In this document: in pieces, positions 1-9,323 of the stretch
How the letters are laid out: every line of letters starts with the position of its first letter
How positions within the stretch are numbered: the first letter of the stretch is position 1
Virus record (IMG/VR): IMGVR_UViG_3300028925_000675
Location: 1 to 30,082 of that record
DNA: 30,082 nt
Strand: one strand, 5' to 3'
From: a virus
The notes under the pieces: model-generated
What the model was told of the DNA's origin: nothing
Seen by the model: only the letters and a program-made list of their open reading frames with translations
Databases searched by the model: none
Position numbers and translations under genes: made by a program

Positions 1-99
1 TTTTTTATTTGTATAGTTCGTATAAGAACTTTTCCTGCTTAGTCATTCTTTTAAAATCTTGCTTAGTAGGAGTTGGTCTTTCTGAACTAAATTTATTTG
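1..99. repeat. Terminal direct repeat, left copy (circular closure)
   Basis: Bases 1-99 are identical to 29984-30082. A perfect 99-nt overlap at the two ends of a contig is what a k-mer assembler leaves when it closes a circle with k=99. The scaffold gene 3' end lies in both copies. A real short terminal redundancy is possible but less likely at exactly this length. Confidence 0.95.
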
Positions 100-667
100 T
101 ATTTAAAGGAGCTTCAGCAGGTGATTCTGCAAGTTCCGTTTTAAGTTTTTCATTTTCTGCTTTTAATTCTTCAATAGAAAATTCTTTAACCTCAGTAGTC
201 TTAATTGACTTAGGGTTTACAGAAGGCTCTGTTACTTCTTCAGCCATTTCTTCAACATCATCATCACCACCTTCTTTAGATTCTTTTAGGTCAGCGACAG
301 CGTCCTCTAAGTTCTGAATACGCTTTTCCATTCCAGCCCAGTCCTCAACGTCAGCTTCTTTTCCGTCATCTTCTGCTGCTTCAACTTCTTCAGTTGTATC
401 TTCTTCTTCTGTTTCACTTTCCATTACCTCAGCAACCACACCTTCTTCTTCAATTCTGAAAGTTAAGCCGTCCTCCGTCTTATACGTTCCAATCGGTAAA
501 GGTATCGTAGTTCCGTCCTCTGTAAGAACGCTAGCGTCCACGCCTGCTTCTAAGGTTTCTGCTGTAGATACAACAATAGTACCATCTTTTAGCTTTGACT
601 GCCAAGCCAAGTTCACTTCTTCTTTGTCAAGACCAAGTGCTACTAATATTTGCTTTTTTAAATCCAT
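5..667 (-). CDS. Capsid assembly scaffold-like protein
   Basis: 220 aa. Probably the internal scaffold around which the major capsid protein assembles. Seen: a small N-terminal domain (about 1-75), a very acidic low-complexity middle (about 78-150, runs of E and D), a predicted coiled coil (about 165-182, EELKAENEKLKTELAE) and a basic C-terminus (KQDFKRMTKQEKFLYELYK). Acidic/coiled-coil middle with a basic tail that could contact capsid is typical of scaffolds. Its place between the XkdF-like protease and the capsid gene (across the circle junction) fits strongly. A late-promoter motif copy (691-719) lies 23 nt upstream of the ATG. No family match is claimed from sequence alone; function is from composition and context. 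Confidence 0.75.
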   Translation of the reverse strand: MDLKKQILVALGLDKEEVNLAWQSKLKDGTIVVSTAETLEAGVDASVLTEDGTTIPLPIGTYKTEDGLTFRIEEEGVVAEVMESETEEEDTTEEVEAAEDDGKEADVEDWAGMEKRIQNLEDAVADLKESKEGGDDDVEEMAEEVTEPSVNPKSIKTTEVKEFSIEELKAENEKLKTELAESPAEAPLNTNKFSSERPTPTKQDFKRMTKQEKFLYELYK

Positions 668-690
668 AGTTTCTTTTTAAGTGTGTTTGG

Positions 691-719
691 TATATAATAG
701 AACTACTTGTTCTTTATTT
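691..719 (-). promoter_or_regulatory. Putative late promoter motif, copy A (scaffold)
   Basis: Minus strand reads AAATAAA (713-719), 11 nt, then TCTATTATATA (691-701), ending 23 nt before the scaffold ATG. The same 29-nt architecture occurs at 1440-1468, 13944-13972 and 28308-28336. Promoter role is inference. Confidence 0.6.
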
Positions 720-1425
720 GATTTTCGTTTATAATCTCATTTAATGCTTCTAATATTTCTTGGTCTGTTGGAGTTGTTTCTGACATCTTTTCCATCTTGT
801 CTGTAAAATAACCTTCGATACTTAATCCCTTTAAAGTTCCTGATTTTATCTCTTTCCAAATTTCGTCATTGGTTATACGCATAGAAACCATCCAAGTTCC
901 TTTTGGCAAACTGAATCCGTACAGAGTAGACTTATCCATTTTAGGGTCATCTATAATCCAAGACTCTACTGTCAAAACCCCTGAAACTCTTTCGTTATGT
1001 TCCTGAGTAGCTTTGTGGTGATTGTTATTTTTTAAGTAGAGTTCACTTGCCTTTCTGACGGTGTCTTTTGAAAAGAAAACATAATAATCAGATGAAGTTT
1101 GTGGGTCGTGTCTAAAGATTTGCTTATCGGGGATAAGGGCTGGCGATATTAGCATTCGTTTGTCCTCATCTACTTTAGCAAATGTCAAGTTGTTTTTCTC
1201 TTTACCAAAGAACACAAAGTCCTGCTCGATTGCTGGAGCCGAAACAAGGCTTATCGCATCTATTGCAAGTTCCTCATTTCCATCTATTACCAATTCTACA
1301 ATAGAGGTGGTTTTCATTTCTTCATAAGTGCTATTAGCATCTTCACAATCTTGTAAAGTAGCGTATTCACATTTTCCCGTTTCACCCCATTTATATAATC
1401 CTTCTTCACATTTAGTACACGGCAT
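703..1425 (-). CDS. XkdF-like prohead maturation serine protease
   Basis: 240 aa. Likely the capsid maturation protease that cleaves scaffold and capsid during head assembly. After a Cys-containing N-terminal extension (about 1-33, CTKCEEGLYKWGETGKC) comes a domain like the XkdF/Peptidase_S78_2 family: VELVIDGNEELAIDAISLVSAPAIE opening motif (in pieces about 43-66), a KATQEHN segment with the probable catalytic His near residue 142, and GLSIEGYF near 203 with the probable catalytic Ser. It precedes scaffold and capsid, the normal order for this gene. The start is the only ATG that includes the Cys motif, and a late-promoter motif lies 14 nt upstream. The role of the N-terminal Cys segment is unknown. 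Confidence 0.85.
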   Translation of the reverse strand: MPCTKCEEGLYKWGETGKCEYATLQDCEDANSTYEEMKTTSIVELVIDGNEELAIDAISLVSAPAIEQDFVFFGKEKNNLTFAKVDEDKRMLISPALIPDKQIFRHDPQTSSDYYVFFSKDTVRKASELYLKNNNHHKATQEHNERVSGVLTVESWIIDDPKMDKSTLYGFSLPKGTWMVSMRITNDEIWKEIKSGTLKGLSIEGYFTDKMEKMSETTPTDQEILEALNEIINENQIKNK

Positions 1426-1439
1426 AGTTTAGTCTTTGG

Positions 1440-1468
1440 TATATAATAGATATTAAGTTTGTTTATTT
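1440..1468 (-). promoter_or_regulatory. Putative late promoter motif, copy B (protease)
   Basis: Minus strand: AAATAAA, 11 nt, TCTATTATATA (1440-1450), 14 nt before the protease ATG, in the 47-bp gap after the tape-measure gene. Bases flanking the upstream box (AAAATCAAATAAA) match copy A exactly. Confidence 0.6.
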
Positions 1469-1472
1469 GATT

Positions 1473-3302
1473 TTATATTGTAGCTCTACGTCTTATTACT
1501 GCAAGTGCATTCTGACTATCTGTAATACTATCAGAAACTACGTAAGCCTGTAAAGGTTCTGGAGCTTCCCCTCCAGTTAATTCAAAAGAGCCTGACATCA
1601 TTTCAGGTGCAGGAGTACCTGAATCACCACCACCACTAGCTGATGGATTAGTTCCACCTGTAGCACCTCCCTTGCCTAAAGCCGAAAGACCTTGACCTGC
1701 TGCTGCTATTGAAGCTGCAATAGATATTCCCATTGCTATATTATTTGCCGCAATTATAGGGATTGCTGACCCAGGAACTAATACATTTGCTGGTGATGCT
1801 AAAGCTCCTGCGTTTGCAGCTTGAGTTGATATAATTGTTCTTGCAATACCTAAAGCGTTTTCTGCAATAATAATTCCAGCCATTACTTCTTTGTTTTCAC
1901 CTGCTAAAGATTTAACTAAAGATAAGCCTGCACTTATATTATCAAGGTTAGCATCTCTAATTTTTACCTTTGCATCAGCGACTGCCTGTTCTACCTTAAT
2001 TTTATCATCTGCAAGTTTCTTGTCTGCCGCTAACTCTTCATTTCTTTGTCTTTGCTGCTCCTCATTCCATTTGTCATTTGCATCTATCATCCTATCAAAT
2101 GCTGCTTCATCATCTGCTATTTTTTGTTCTTTTATAGCTTTTTCTTCATTTATAGCAGTAGTGATTTGAGTCTGTAATAGCCTTTGACTTCTTAATTTTT
2201 TAGTGTCTAAGTTAATTAAGTCAGCTTGAAGTTGTGCAAGTTTATCTTTAGCTTCCTTAGTATTTAATCCTTGTTTATTTTCTTCAATCTGAGCATTTAT
2301 AAGAAGTTTTTTAGACTCAATCTCTTTTGTAGTAATTTCTTCTTCTATCTTTTGGGCTTTTCTTAGTAAAGCTATTCTTTCTGTTGCATTGAATTTTTCC
2401 CTATCTTCAGCTTTTAGTCTTATATCATTTATTTTCCTATTTGCTTTAGCTCTTTCAACTTTCAGCTCTCTGTCTATATGATGTGCTTTTTGACGCATCT
2501 TAGTTACTTTATCTAAAACACCTATTTCTTTTTCAGTTTCTTCAACAAAATCAGTTGCAGCTAAAGTTGCTTTTACAAACATATCTCTAGTTGCGCCTGT
2601 AGGGTCACGAAGGAATTTCAATAAACCGTTCCCAAATGTTTTCATTGCAGGAAGGGGGTCGGTGAAAGTTTCTATAATTATTTCCCCTAAGTCAGAAAAG
2701 GCATCCAAGACCTGAGATGTGACAGCACCAATAGCTGCCATTATTCTTTGGAACTTTTCTTGCCCTTCTTCTGAACGCTTAAATGATTGGATTAAAGCCA
2801 TAACTCCAATAACTAAAGCACCTATACCTGTGCTTATCATACCTGCTCTAATGGTACTAAACATAGCCTTAGCAGTTGGTATAATCTGACTGAATCCTTT
2901 TTTAACTCCATTCAAAGAAACTCCCATAATTTGAAAATTTGCAATGCTTTCTTTTGATTCTTTGTTGTTTCCTTTTTTTGCTTCTGTGGATTGCTTTACT
3001 TCCTTAGTAGCTTCTTTTTGTTGGTTTGTTAAAGATTTTAAGGTATTTTTTTCTAGGTTTAATAAGTCATTTGTATTTCTTATTTTATCATTTAACTTAT
3101 CCATTCCTGCAACCCAGCCACCTTTAGGGATGGCGTCTTGTTGTGCTTTCAGTTTTATCAATAGTCTTTCTTGTCTAACTATTTCTTCATTCTGTATTTT
3201 TATTTCTTCATTTACATCATCTAAAACCTTACCCCAATCTTTAGTTTCTTGTGTAACTGACTTTATATTTGATTTTACCTCTAAGTTTAATGTTTCTGCC
3301 AT
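1473..3302 (-). CDS. Tail tape measure protein
   Basis: 609 aa. Sets tail length and is probably ejected to help DNA entry. Seen: long charged coiled-coil stretches (about 20-110 and 260-460, rich in K, E, Q, A), a hydrophobic Gly-rich segment near 150-175 (TGIGALVIGVMALIQ), and an Ala/Gly/Ile-rich hydrophobic C-terminal region (about 470-545) followed by a Gly/Ser-rich linker. This mix is characteristic of tape measures and points to a siphovirus-like long tail; at about 1.5 angstroms per residue the tail would be near 90 nm (rule-of-thumb inference). It is the last tail gene, one base from the fibre gene at 3304. A short tail of the same length would not need it, so a podovirus is unlikely. 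Confidence 0.85.
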   Translation of the reverse strand: MAETLNLEVKSNIKSVTQETKDWGKVLDDVNEEIKIQNEEIVRQERLLIKLKAQQDAIPKGGWVAGMDKLNDKIRNTNDLLNLEKNTLKSLTNQQKEATKEVKQSTEAKKGNNKESKESIANFQIMGVSLNGVKKGFSQIIPTAKAMFSTIRAGMISTGIGALVIGVMALIQSFKRSEEGQEKFQRIMAAIGAVTSQVLDAFSDLGEIIIETFTDPLPAMKTFGNGLLKFLRDPTGATRDMFVKATLAATDFVEETEKEIGVLDKVTKMRQKAHHIDRELKVERAKANRKINDIRLKAEDREKFNATERIALLRKAQKIEEEITTKEIESKKLLINAQIEENKQGLNTKEAKDKLAQLQADLINLDTKKLRSQRLLQTQITTAINEEKAIKEQKIADDEAAFDRMIDANDKWNEEQQRQRNEELAADKKLADDKIKVEQAVADAKVKIRDANLDNISAGLSLVKSLAGENKEVMAGIIIAENALGIARTIISTQAANAGALASPANVLVPGSAIPIIAANNIAMGISIAASIAAAGQGLSALGKGGATGGTNPSASGGGDSGTPAPEMMSGSFELTGGEAPEPLQAYVVSDSITDSQNALAVIRRRATI

Positions 3303-3303
3303 T

Positions 3304-4176
3304 TTAAAATCTTATTTCTGTTGCTATTAATTCTTGTAAAGTAACTGTGGCACTCCATATATTAGTTACATTATTTCTGTCTTGCACTTCTATTGATATT
3401 GAGTCTACTGTTTCTGTTGTACTGTCTACCATAGTAGCAGAAGCATTTACTCCTATCTTACCAATGTTTCTTGTATATCCTACTATAAATGCCATTCCAC
3501 TTATTTCGCCTACTCTTACAACTCCTTTTATATTTCTGTAAGAGTAGTTTCCTAAAGTAGATGCTGTTCCTCCAACCTCTAGTCTTGTTATGTATATTTC
3601 AAAGCCGACTATTGAGTTTTCATTTACATTTATATAATTAGTGCCGCCTGTTCCATTTACTGTAAGTTTTGTGGATGTATTATCTGTAGTTGTACCTGCT
3701 AAATTAACTGTTGATACTTTTCTCTTACAGTTCGTTGAAGTGTCAGCAGTATTAATAACTTCAGCACCTCCACCTATTACAAGCGAACCATCTCTATTAG
3801 CCGTTCCACCTTCACCTAAGACTGTCGCATTGCTTACTCCGTTTGCTATTTCATTCGCACTTCCATTTATAAAGCAGTTATTGTTTAAGCCTTTAGTAGT
3901 ATTACTACTTCCATTAACTTGAATAGTATTAGAACCTCTTTCAGTTGTATTTCCTGCTCCATTATTCTTATTGTTTATATTACTTAAAGTCCTTTCTATG
4001 TTTGTATTAAACCTGAAGGCACTACACGTTCCTGAAACTCTGTCATAAGTATACCCATACGCTTCACATTGTAGTTGGTTTGGTGTTATGTCGTTGTTAG
4101 TTCCGTCTGTGAAAAAAACATCTCCTGTAACTGTAATGCTAAAGGGCTTGATTGTATATCCTGTTAAAAAATCCAT
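3304..4176 (-). CDS. YadA-head-like tail fibre or adhesin
   Basis: 290 aa. Probably a trimeric receptor-contacting tail component. Residues about 62-140 show repeats rich in N, G, S and A (pattern like NTIQVNGSSN, CFINGSANEIANGVSNATVLG, SLVIGGGAEVIN) that resemble the left-handed beta-roll repeats of YadA-type adhesin heads. N-terminal to this is a Cys motif, QCEAYGYTYDRVSGTC (about 36-51), similar in spacing to the motif at the start of the prohead protease. The C-terminal 130 residues look like a beta-rich domain. It sits between the tail hub gene (1-nt overlap) and the tape measure (1-nt gap), which fits a tail-tip role. Exact fibre type is uncertain. Confidence 0.6.
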   Translation of the reverse strand: MDFLTGYTIKPFSITVTGDVFFTDGTNNDITPNQLQCEAYGYTYDRVSGTCSAFRFNTNIERTLSNINNKNNGAGNTTERGSNTIQVNGSSNTTKGLNNNCFINGSANEIANGVSNATVLGEGGTANRDGSLVIGGGAEVINTADTSTNCKRKVSTVNLAGTTTDNTSTKLTVNGTGGTNYINVNENSIVGFEIYITRLEVGGTASTLGNYSYRNIKGVVRVGEISGMAFIVGYTRNIGKIGVNASATMVDSTTETVDSISIEVQDRNNVTNIWSATVTLQELIATEIRF

Positions 4177-6899
4177 TATGGTATTAAAATAAATTCAACT
4201 GTTGCTAAACTGTTTGGTTTGTACTGTATTTTATTTACTCGAAATGACCTGTTCTTAATCATCACCAGGTCGTAGAATTTAAAGGTAGATATATCTGAAG
4301 GGCTTAGATTTACCTTTAAAGTCATAATTCTTGTATCTGGATTGTAAAGCTCATTAAAATAAGGTGCCCAATAACTGTTGTATAAATTATTTACAGGCAG
4401 TACTGCTGGAGCAATAGAAACAGGAAGCTGAGAACTCTCAAATACAAAATCCCTAGATGCCGCTACTGTAATTATATCTGATAAATGACTGAACTGCAAA
4501 AATTCAGTTTCATTTGAGCTAGTACCTCCATTTTGAGATGGTATGTAATAAGAAGCACCTGTATCTTTTTTTCCATTGTTATATAATATTCTAGGAGAAT
4601 TATCAAATCCCTCACAAGTCCCGTCCGCATTCCTAGCATATACGCTAGGTATTATAAAATCAAGAAATTGGTCGCTGATGGGCTTTGAAACAGTAGCAGC
4701 AAATGGTTCTGCTGTTATTTCTTTTGTACCTTCTAAGATTGTAAATCCTGAAGCACTAAGCACTTTACTTCCGTACAGGTGTCCGCTTTGAGCTTTCTTA
4801 AATACATTAAAACAAAAATCGTCGTCATCTTCAACAAATTTAAAAATAGTTTCTAAGTTAAGGTCAGTCAAAGGCTTTAATTCCATTTCTGAAGCATCTA
4901 CCTTGTCTGTCCAGTCGTGCTGAATCCCCCTAGCTTTTAGTGTTACGTCTCCTGGTCCTCCATTTGTATCATTAATAAAGATGTCAGCATAAGGTTCTAT
5001 TAAGATATTATCAGCATTTGATTCATCTACCATAGTAATTAGATTAAACATAGTCATAATTCCTTTCAAGAAATCCCATTGCCCTAGCTCTCCTCTTAGT
5101 GTTTGTAAAAGGCTATTAGATGTTACCTGAGCAGCACCAATAGCTCCCAATATAACAAATAACTGATTTTCACCCAACAATCCTTCTCCTGCTGTATTTG
5201 TTTTCCACTCATACTGTATATAATCCCCTGCTTGAAGTATCATAGTTGTTAATGGTGTTGTCGTTGCAGGTGGGTATTGATATAATACTTGACTTTCATA
5301 ATTGTAAGTGTTTAAGAGTGACCCTCCCGAATTATAGTGCGCCCATCTCGTTTCCATAGTTTGAGAAGAATAAAAAACCGGTCCAAAGTGAGGGATTTCC
5401 ATAAGGTAAGTCTGATAATTATAAGAAGCAACAAATCTGCTATTTACAACATCATAACCCATAGTACTGTCAAAAGAATTAATAGAAAGAGGTAATGGAG
5501 CAAAAGAAGTTGTTGATAAAAAATTAGGCTCACTATGTTGTCCGTATGAACCTCCCGCAGCAGGAGATGCAAGTTCATTGCCACCCCAGTTAAAATCCAT
5601 ATAAAGTTTTTCGAAGTCTGCACTATCAAAGAAGTTAGAAGTCCAATTAAAACCTGACGCTGCAAATATTTTATTTATCAAATACTTTAATTGAATACAA
5701 GGTCTGAATGCAGACTCTAAAGAAGTTAGCTCGGGATTGTCTGCTGTTGCACTATTTCCTGAGCCATTAGCTTGACCTACCAAGTATTGGTGATTCCAAT
5801 CAATAAACGGGTATCTCAATGTTGTGTAAGGGTCTCTAAAGCCTGAAGTATTTGGATTAAGATAATTAATATTTGTGTCCGGACTATCATTCCAACTATA
5901 TGTAATTTGTAATTTATTATAGTCGTGGTCTAATTCTGTGAAGTCTAACTCCGAAAAAGTCCTGTCTTTTAAAATATCAGCTAAAGCAATAACTTCAGAA
6001 AAAAGATTGACATTGTAGCTTATTTCCCCTTCTTTCTCTTTAGCATCTATAAGTCTTAAATATCCTTCAAATAAAATGAATCCATCTTGTTTTAAGACGC
6101 ATTTAGTTCTTACATAAGGGTTAAATATAAGTCCGTCATCAGCTCTTGTAACCTCAAACATATTGTTAAAGATTTGATTGTTCCTTTTGGTAGCTGGTAG
6201 GTTAAAGTCCTTAGAATAAGATTGTACTTTCTCAGCTACATTTTTAAAGTCATCAATACTTAAAGTTAATGGTATATCTTCTTCTGCATATAAATCACAA
6301 ATAACTTGTCCTTCCCCTGACAGTACTTCATTCGTAGAAGTATTTGCTTTCCTAATACTAATAGAATTAATAAGTGAAGCTCCTGTAACTAAACCTGGTC
6401 TGTGCTTATTTATAACAATAAATTGAGAAGTAGAAACAGCAGTAAATTGAAAGGTTGTATCGAATATAATTAAGTTGGGTAAATTATGTGAGCTTTGAAA
6501 AACTGTACCAGAATACATATATGCCTTAACATCTTCTCCAAATTGTGATGAAAAATTAACGCTTACTTCATATACTGCTCCCACTGTTAAGCCAGTTAGC
6601 TTCTGTATTATACCTGTATCTTCAGGGCCGACATTCTGACCTTCAAGTTTTAACTTATTACCTACCATTGTAACTCCTAAAGCAGCTCCTGTGTAATACC
6701 TGTACCAAGAATTCGAGATTATAGATGCCGATATAGCGTTTATTGCATTCTGAACTGCATTAACTTGCGCCACTACTGTAGAAGGAGAAGCATTAACTAA
6801 ATTAAAATTCTGTCCGTCTACCATAACTTCAGTAGCAAGAACACTGCCAAAGGTAAAGCCAACATCAGTCTGCGTGTATAATATAAGTTGTGTACTCAT
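4176..6899 (-). CDS. Large tail hub / baseplate-like protein
   Basis: 907 aa, the largest protein in the genome. Probably the tail-tip hub. The N-terminal ~200 residues are beta-rich and include an insertion that resembles a carbohydrate-binding module. Residues about 205-330 contain a hub-like segment (VQSYSKDFNLPATKRNN and later FILFEGYLRLID), as seen in tail proteins of many Bacteroidetes siphophages. The C-terminal ~60 residues (DLVMIKNRSFRVNKIQY) resemble the end of hub/Tal-type proteins. It overlaps the next and previous tail genes by 1 nt. No catalytic lysin motif was recognised. The call is from architecture and position, not a named family. Confidence 0.65.
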   Translation of the reverse strand: MSTQLILYTQTDVGFTFGSVLATEVMVDGQNFNLVNASPSTVVAQVNAVQNAINAISASIISNSWYRYYTGAALGVTMVGNKLKLEGQNVGPEDTGIIQKLTGLTVGAVYEVSVNFSSQFGEDVKAYMYSGTVFQSSHNLPNLIIFDTTFQFTAVSTSQFIVINKHRPGLVTGASLINSISIRKANTSTNEVLSGEGQVICDLYAEEDIPLTLSIDDFKNVAEKVQSYSKDFNLPATKRNNQIFNNMFEVTRADDGLIFNPYVRTKCVLKQDGFILFEGYLRLIDAKEKEGEISYNVNLFSEVIALADILKDRTFSELDFTELDHDYNKLQITYSWNDSPDTNINYLNPNTSGFRDPYTTLRYPFIDWNHQYLVGQANGSGNSATADNPELTSLESAFRPCIQLKYLINKIFAASGFNWTSNFFDSADFEKLYMDFNWGGNELASPAAGGSYGQHSEPNFLSTTSFAPLPLSINSFDSTMGYDVVNSRFVASYNYQTYLMEIPHFGPVFYSSQTMETRWAHYNSGGSLLNTYNYESQVLYQYPPATTTPLTTMILQAGDYIQYEWKTNTAGEGLLGENQLFVILGAIGAAQVTSNSLLQTLRGELGQWDFLKGIMTMFNLITMVDESNADNILIEPYADIFINDTNGGPGDVTLKARGIQHDWTDKVDASEMELKPLTDLNLETIFKFVEDDDDFCFNVFKKAQSGHLYGSKVLSASGFTILEGTKEITAEPFAATVSKPISDQFLDFIIPSVYARNADGTCEGFDNSPRILYNNGKKDTGASYYIPSQNGGTSSNETEFLQFSHLSDIITVAASRDFVFESSQLPVSIAPAVLPVNNLYNSYWAPYFNELYNPDTRIMTLKVNLSPSDISTFKFYDLVMIKNRSFRVNKIQYKPNSLATVEFILIP

Positions 6900-8305
6900 T
6901 ATACAGCTTGTGTTCTTTGCATTTTACTCTTTTCAATTTCAAAAGTGTATTGCATTAGTTTATCGTTTGCTATTGTTTTTTTGACATAGCTTGAAGTCGT
7001 TAAAGTAACTGGTTCTATGTATTTGTTTGTAATTGTATCATAAGGCACCACTTCAGTTCCATCATATTCATTTACTATATAAACTTCATTGGAATTTATT
7101 AATTCTTCGAACCATACGCCTTCAGCTTCACTAACAAAGTCTGTATTCATTTTTATCTTTTCAGTTGAATTTACCCTAAAGTTTTTCTTACCACCTTTAT
7201 AGCCTGAAATACTAAAAGTCTTTTCATTCCAAGTACCACCTAACTGAGTATAAGAAGTTCTCTTAGTTGAAATGGATTTTGTGGACTTCATATTGAAAGT
7301 ATAGTAATCCCAAACCCCCCATTGATTAAGCCAAGTAAGTCTTATTCCTTCATAACCTCTTTCGTTTGGACATATTATATTTATTCTATATGATGCTGAA
7401 GAAGTACCTCCTGAACTTACCGCAGTAATATCATAATAAGCTAAAGTACCTGCTGTTACTAAAGCCTGAAATGTAGTATTGTAATTTCTTAGGTTAGCAG
7501 GAAAAGCTCCTGCATACATAAGTCGAGAACTACTATAATTTAATTGTCCTAAAGTACCACCAGTTGAATAGTCTTGTACTATTGTGCTGCTACCTAAAGA
7601 ACCTCCTGCACTATCATAAAATGTTAAAATAAAAGAGGTAATATCATCACTTCCTAAAGGTACTTGATTTAAAAATGGAAAAGTACCATAATCAGTAAGC
7701 CTTGCGTTTTGAGTTCTCGGAGCATTGGTTAAAAATGTATTAGTTCCAAAATTAGGGTAGAATCCGTTTGCCTGTAAGTCGTACCCATAGTAACCCGAAT
7801 TTAAAGTAAGTACGTCATCATATTGAAGAACACCATTAAACATTATATATTCCTCAGTAGGCGTTGGGTCTTCGTCTTCAAAATCTATTATGTCTCCTGT
7901 TTCACTATCTGAATATTCTACATAAAAATTAATAGCAAAAAATTTAATTGCATTTTCGCTAACTGCTATTTTATCAATTAAGTGCAGAGGATGTGTAACT
8001 GATGATGTCTTATATCTACTTCCATTTCCCCAAGTGCTACCTACATTATCAGGCTTTACAAATGTTTCCAATACAGGTCGTAAGTCAAATATTCCTACCC
8101 CTGCATTATTTGGTGTGGTCTTAAAAGTTCCTATCAGGTCATTATTATTACTTAAATTAATTGCTGTACCGCTTACAAAAATCTGTGCAACAAATTTTAC
8201 TTTAAACTTGTTTGCTAATATTGCATTGTCAGATACTGCAAAAATTACCTGCTGCCCTATTGGAAGAATGTTGTATAATGGTCGCTGCTCTATTATTATT
8301 GCCAT
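6899..8305 (-). CDS. Tail structural protein (distal-tail-like)
   Basis: 468 aa, beta-rich, no signal peptide or membrane segment. It lies between the neck/tail-completion gene and the large hub gene, with ATG/TAA overlap to the hub, so it is probably a distal tail or adaptor protein. Features: N-terminal IIEQRPLYNILPIGQQVIF opening, an acidic loop at about 137-150 (DIIDFEDEDPTPTEE), and a conserved-looking segment near 330-365 (LTWLNQWGVWDYYTF, then TKRTSYTQLGGTW) that I associate with tail proteins of Bacteroidetes phages. Precise role unknown. Confidence 0.6.
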   Translation of the reverse strand: MAIIIEQRPLYNILPIGQQVIFAVSDNAILANKFKVKFVAQIFVSGTAINLSNNNDLIGTFKTTPNNAGVGIFDLRPVLETFVKPDNVGSTWGNGSRYKTSSVTHPLHLIDKIAVSENAIKFFAINFYVEYSDSETGDIIDFEDEDPTPTEEYIMFNGVLQYDDVLTLNSGYYGYDLQANGFYPNFGTNTFLTNAPRTQNARLTDYGTFPFLNQVPLGSDDITSFILTFYDSAGGSLGSSTIVQDYSTGGTLGQLNYSSSRLMYAGAFPANLRNYNTTFQALVTAGTLAYYDITAVSSGGTSSASYRINIICPNERGYEGIRLTWLNQWGVWDYYTFNMKSTKSISTKRTSYTQLGGTWNEKTFSISGYKGGKKNFRVNSTEKIKMNTDFVSEAEGVWFEELINSNEVYIVNEYDGTEVVPYDTITNKYIEPVTLTTSSYVKKTIANDKLMQYTFEIEKSKMQRTQAV

Positions 8306-8316
8306 AATTTTTTAAT

Positions 8317-8862
8317 TTACTTTGGTCTATAAAATGTTGTGAGATAAGTTTCAATATCTAATTTTAATACTTTTAAGAGATTATCTTTAAGGTCATCATA
8401 GTATATACCTAGTGGTTTTTGAAAGAAGCTAAGACTTTTAATTCCATCCCTTTTAATTTTTCTGCTTATTAAGTAAGCTAAGCCTGATACGAATTGTCCT
8501 GTATTTTTAGACCTACCTGTACCTAATCCTTTTGGCTTTATTCCTTTCTTCTTTATCCACTTAGATAATATATCAATAGGCGGTCCTTTTGTTGTATAAC
8601 TGTAAGGGCTTGATTCTGTTCCCCCTTTATAATCTTTATATGATTGCTTCTTCTTGTTTCCTGAAACACCTTTGTCTAAAAATTCACCATAGTCTAACAT
8701 ATAGAATTTAGTACTAAAACCTGTTGCAGTAGGGATTACTTCAAATCGAATTGAGTTACCTATTGCTGTGCTTCCTTTTGCTTTGGTTATGTTTTTCTTA
8801 GCGTCAGCTACAACATTCTTCCCAAATTGATTCAAGTAGTTTTCTATATTCTTAGTGTCCAT
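8317..8862 (-). CDS. HK97 gp10-like neck / tail completion protein
   Basis: 181 aa, basic. Resembles HK97 gp10-type proteins that join head and tail: N-terminal helix, then MLDYGEFLDKGVSGNKK (about 55-71), a GPPIDILSKWIKKKGIKP segment (about 93-110) and a C-terminal LISRKIKRDGIKSLSFF segment (about 131-147). These motifs are usual for the family. It overlaps the preceding gene's stop by 1 nt and precedes the tail tip genes. Alternative: a minor tail protein. Confidence 0.7.
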   Translation of the reverse strand: MDTKNIENYLNQFGKNVVADAKKNITKAKGSTAIGNSIRFEVIPTATGFSTKFYMLDYGEFLDKGVSGNKKKQSYKDYKGGTESSPYSYTTKGPPIDILSKWIKKKGIKPKGLGTGRSKNTGQFVSGLAYLISRKIKRDGIKSLSFFQKPLGIYYDDLKDNLLKVLKLDIETYLTTFYRPK

Positions 8863-9314
8863 TATATAGCTCCAACAAATACTGCAACTTGAGGACTATA
8901 AGTAGTTCCTTCAGGTCTTACTTGTAAAGAAGTTATATTTTCTAAAGTACCGAATGCTGGAGTTGTATCTGTTTCACCAATTACTTCTGCTTCACCTCTT
9001 GGTATGATATGAGATGTTCCTGGAGTAAGTCGCACTTGATAATTAGTATTAGTAGTTACTACTCCTAAAACCACAGCACTATCTGCACCTAAGTTAGTCA
9101 CTCTAATGTAGCGCACATTCTCTACATCTATTGCTCCTGCTGAAGTGTAAGGTGCTGTATCAAATACTGCTACTGTTGTAGTCTGAGAATGAATACAAGT
9201 TACTATCCTTTCAAATACATTATTAATTCCTGTTGTTGTTACTGTGTTTGTGTTTCCCCTCAATGCGCCATTTAGGACGACTGATTCACTAACTGTTGTC
9301 GTTAAGTCTGCCAT
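8862..9314 (-). CDS. Small beta-rich virion protein
   Basis: 150 aa, rich in T, V and A, with no Lys-rich or catalytic motifs. The T/V alternation and the segment VRYIRVTNLGADSAVVLGV (about 67-85) suggest a beta-sandwich virion protein. It stands between a tail-terminator-like gene and the gp10-like gene, so a neck or tail accessory role is likely. I do not recognise the family. The start is set by an ATG after an A/T-rich leader. Confidence 0.55.
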   Translation of the reverse strand: MADLTTTVSESVVLNGALRGNTNTVTTTGINNVFERIVTCIHSQTTTVAVFDTAPYTSAGAIDVENVRYIRVTNLGADSAVVLGVVTTNTNYQVRLTPGTSHIIPRGEAEVIGETDTTPAFGTLENITSLQVRPEGTTYSPQVAVFVGAI

Positions 9315-9323
9315 AATTTTTTT

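Noticed and set aside
5444-5665. Minus-strand 73-aa frame inside the hub gene
   Set aside because: Hydrophobic product in a shifted frame fully inside a 907-aa gene; no supporting signal.
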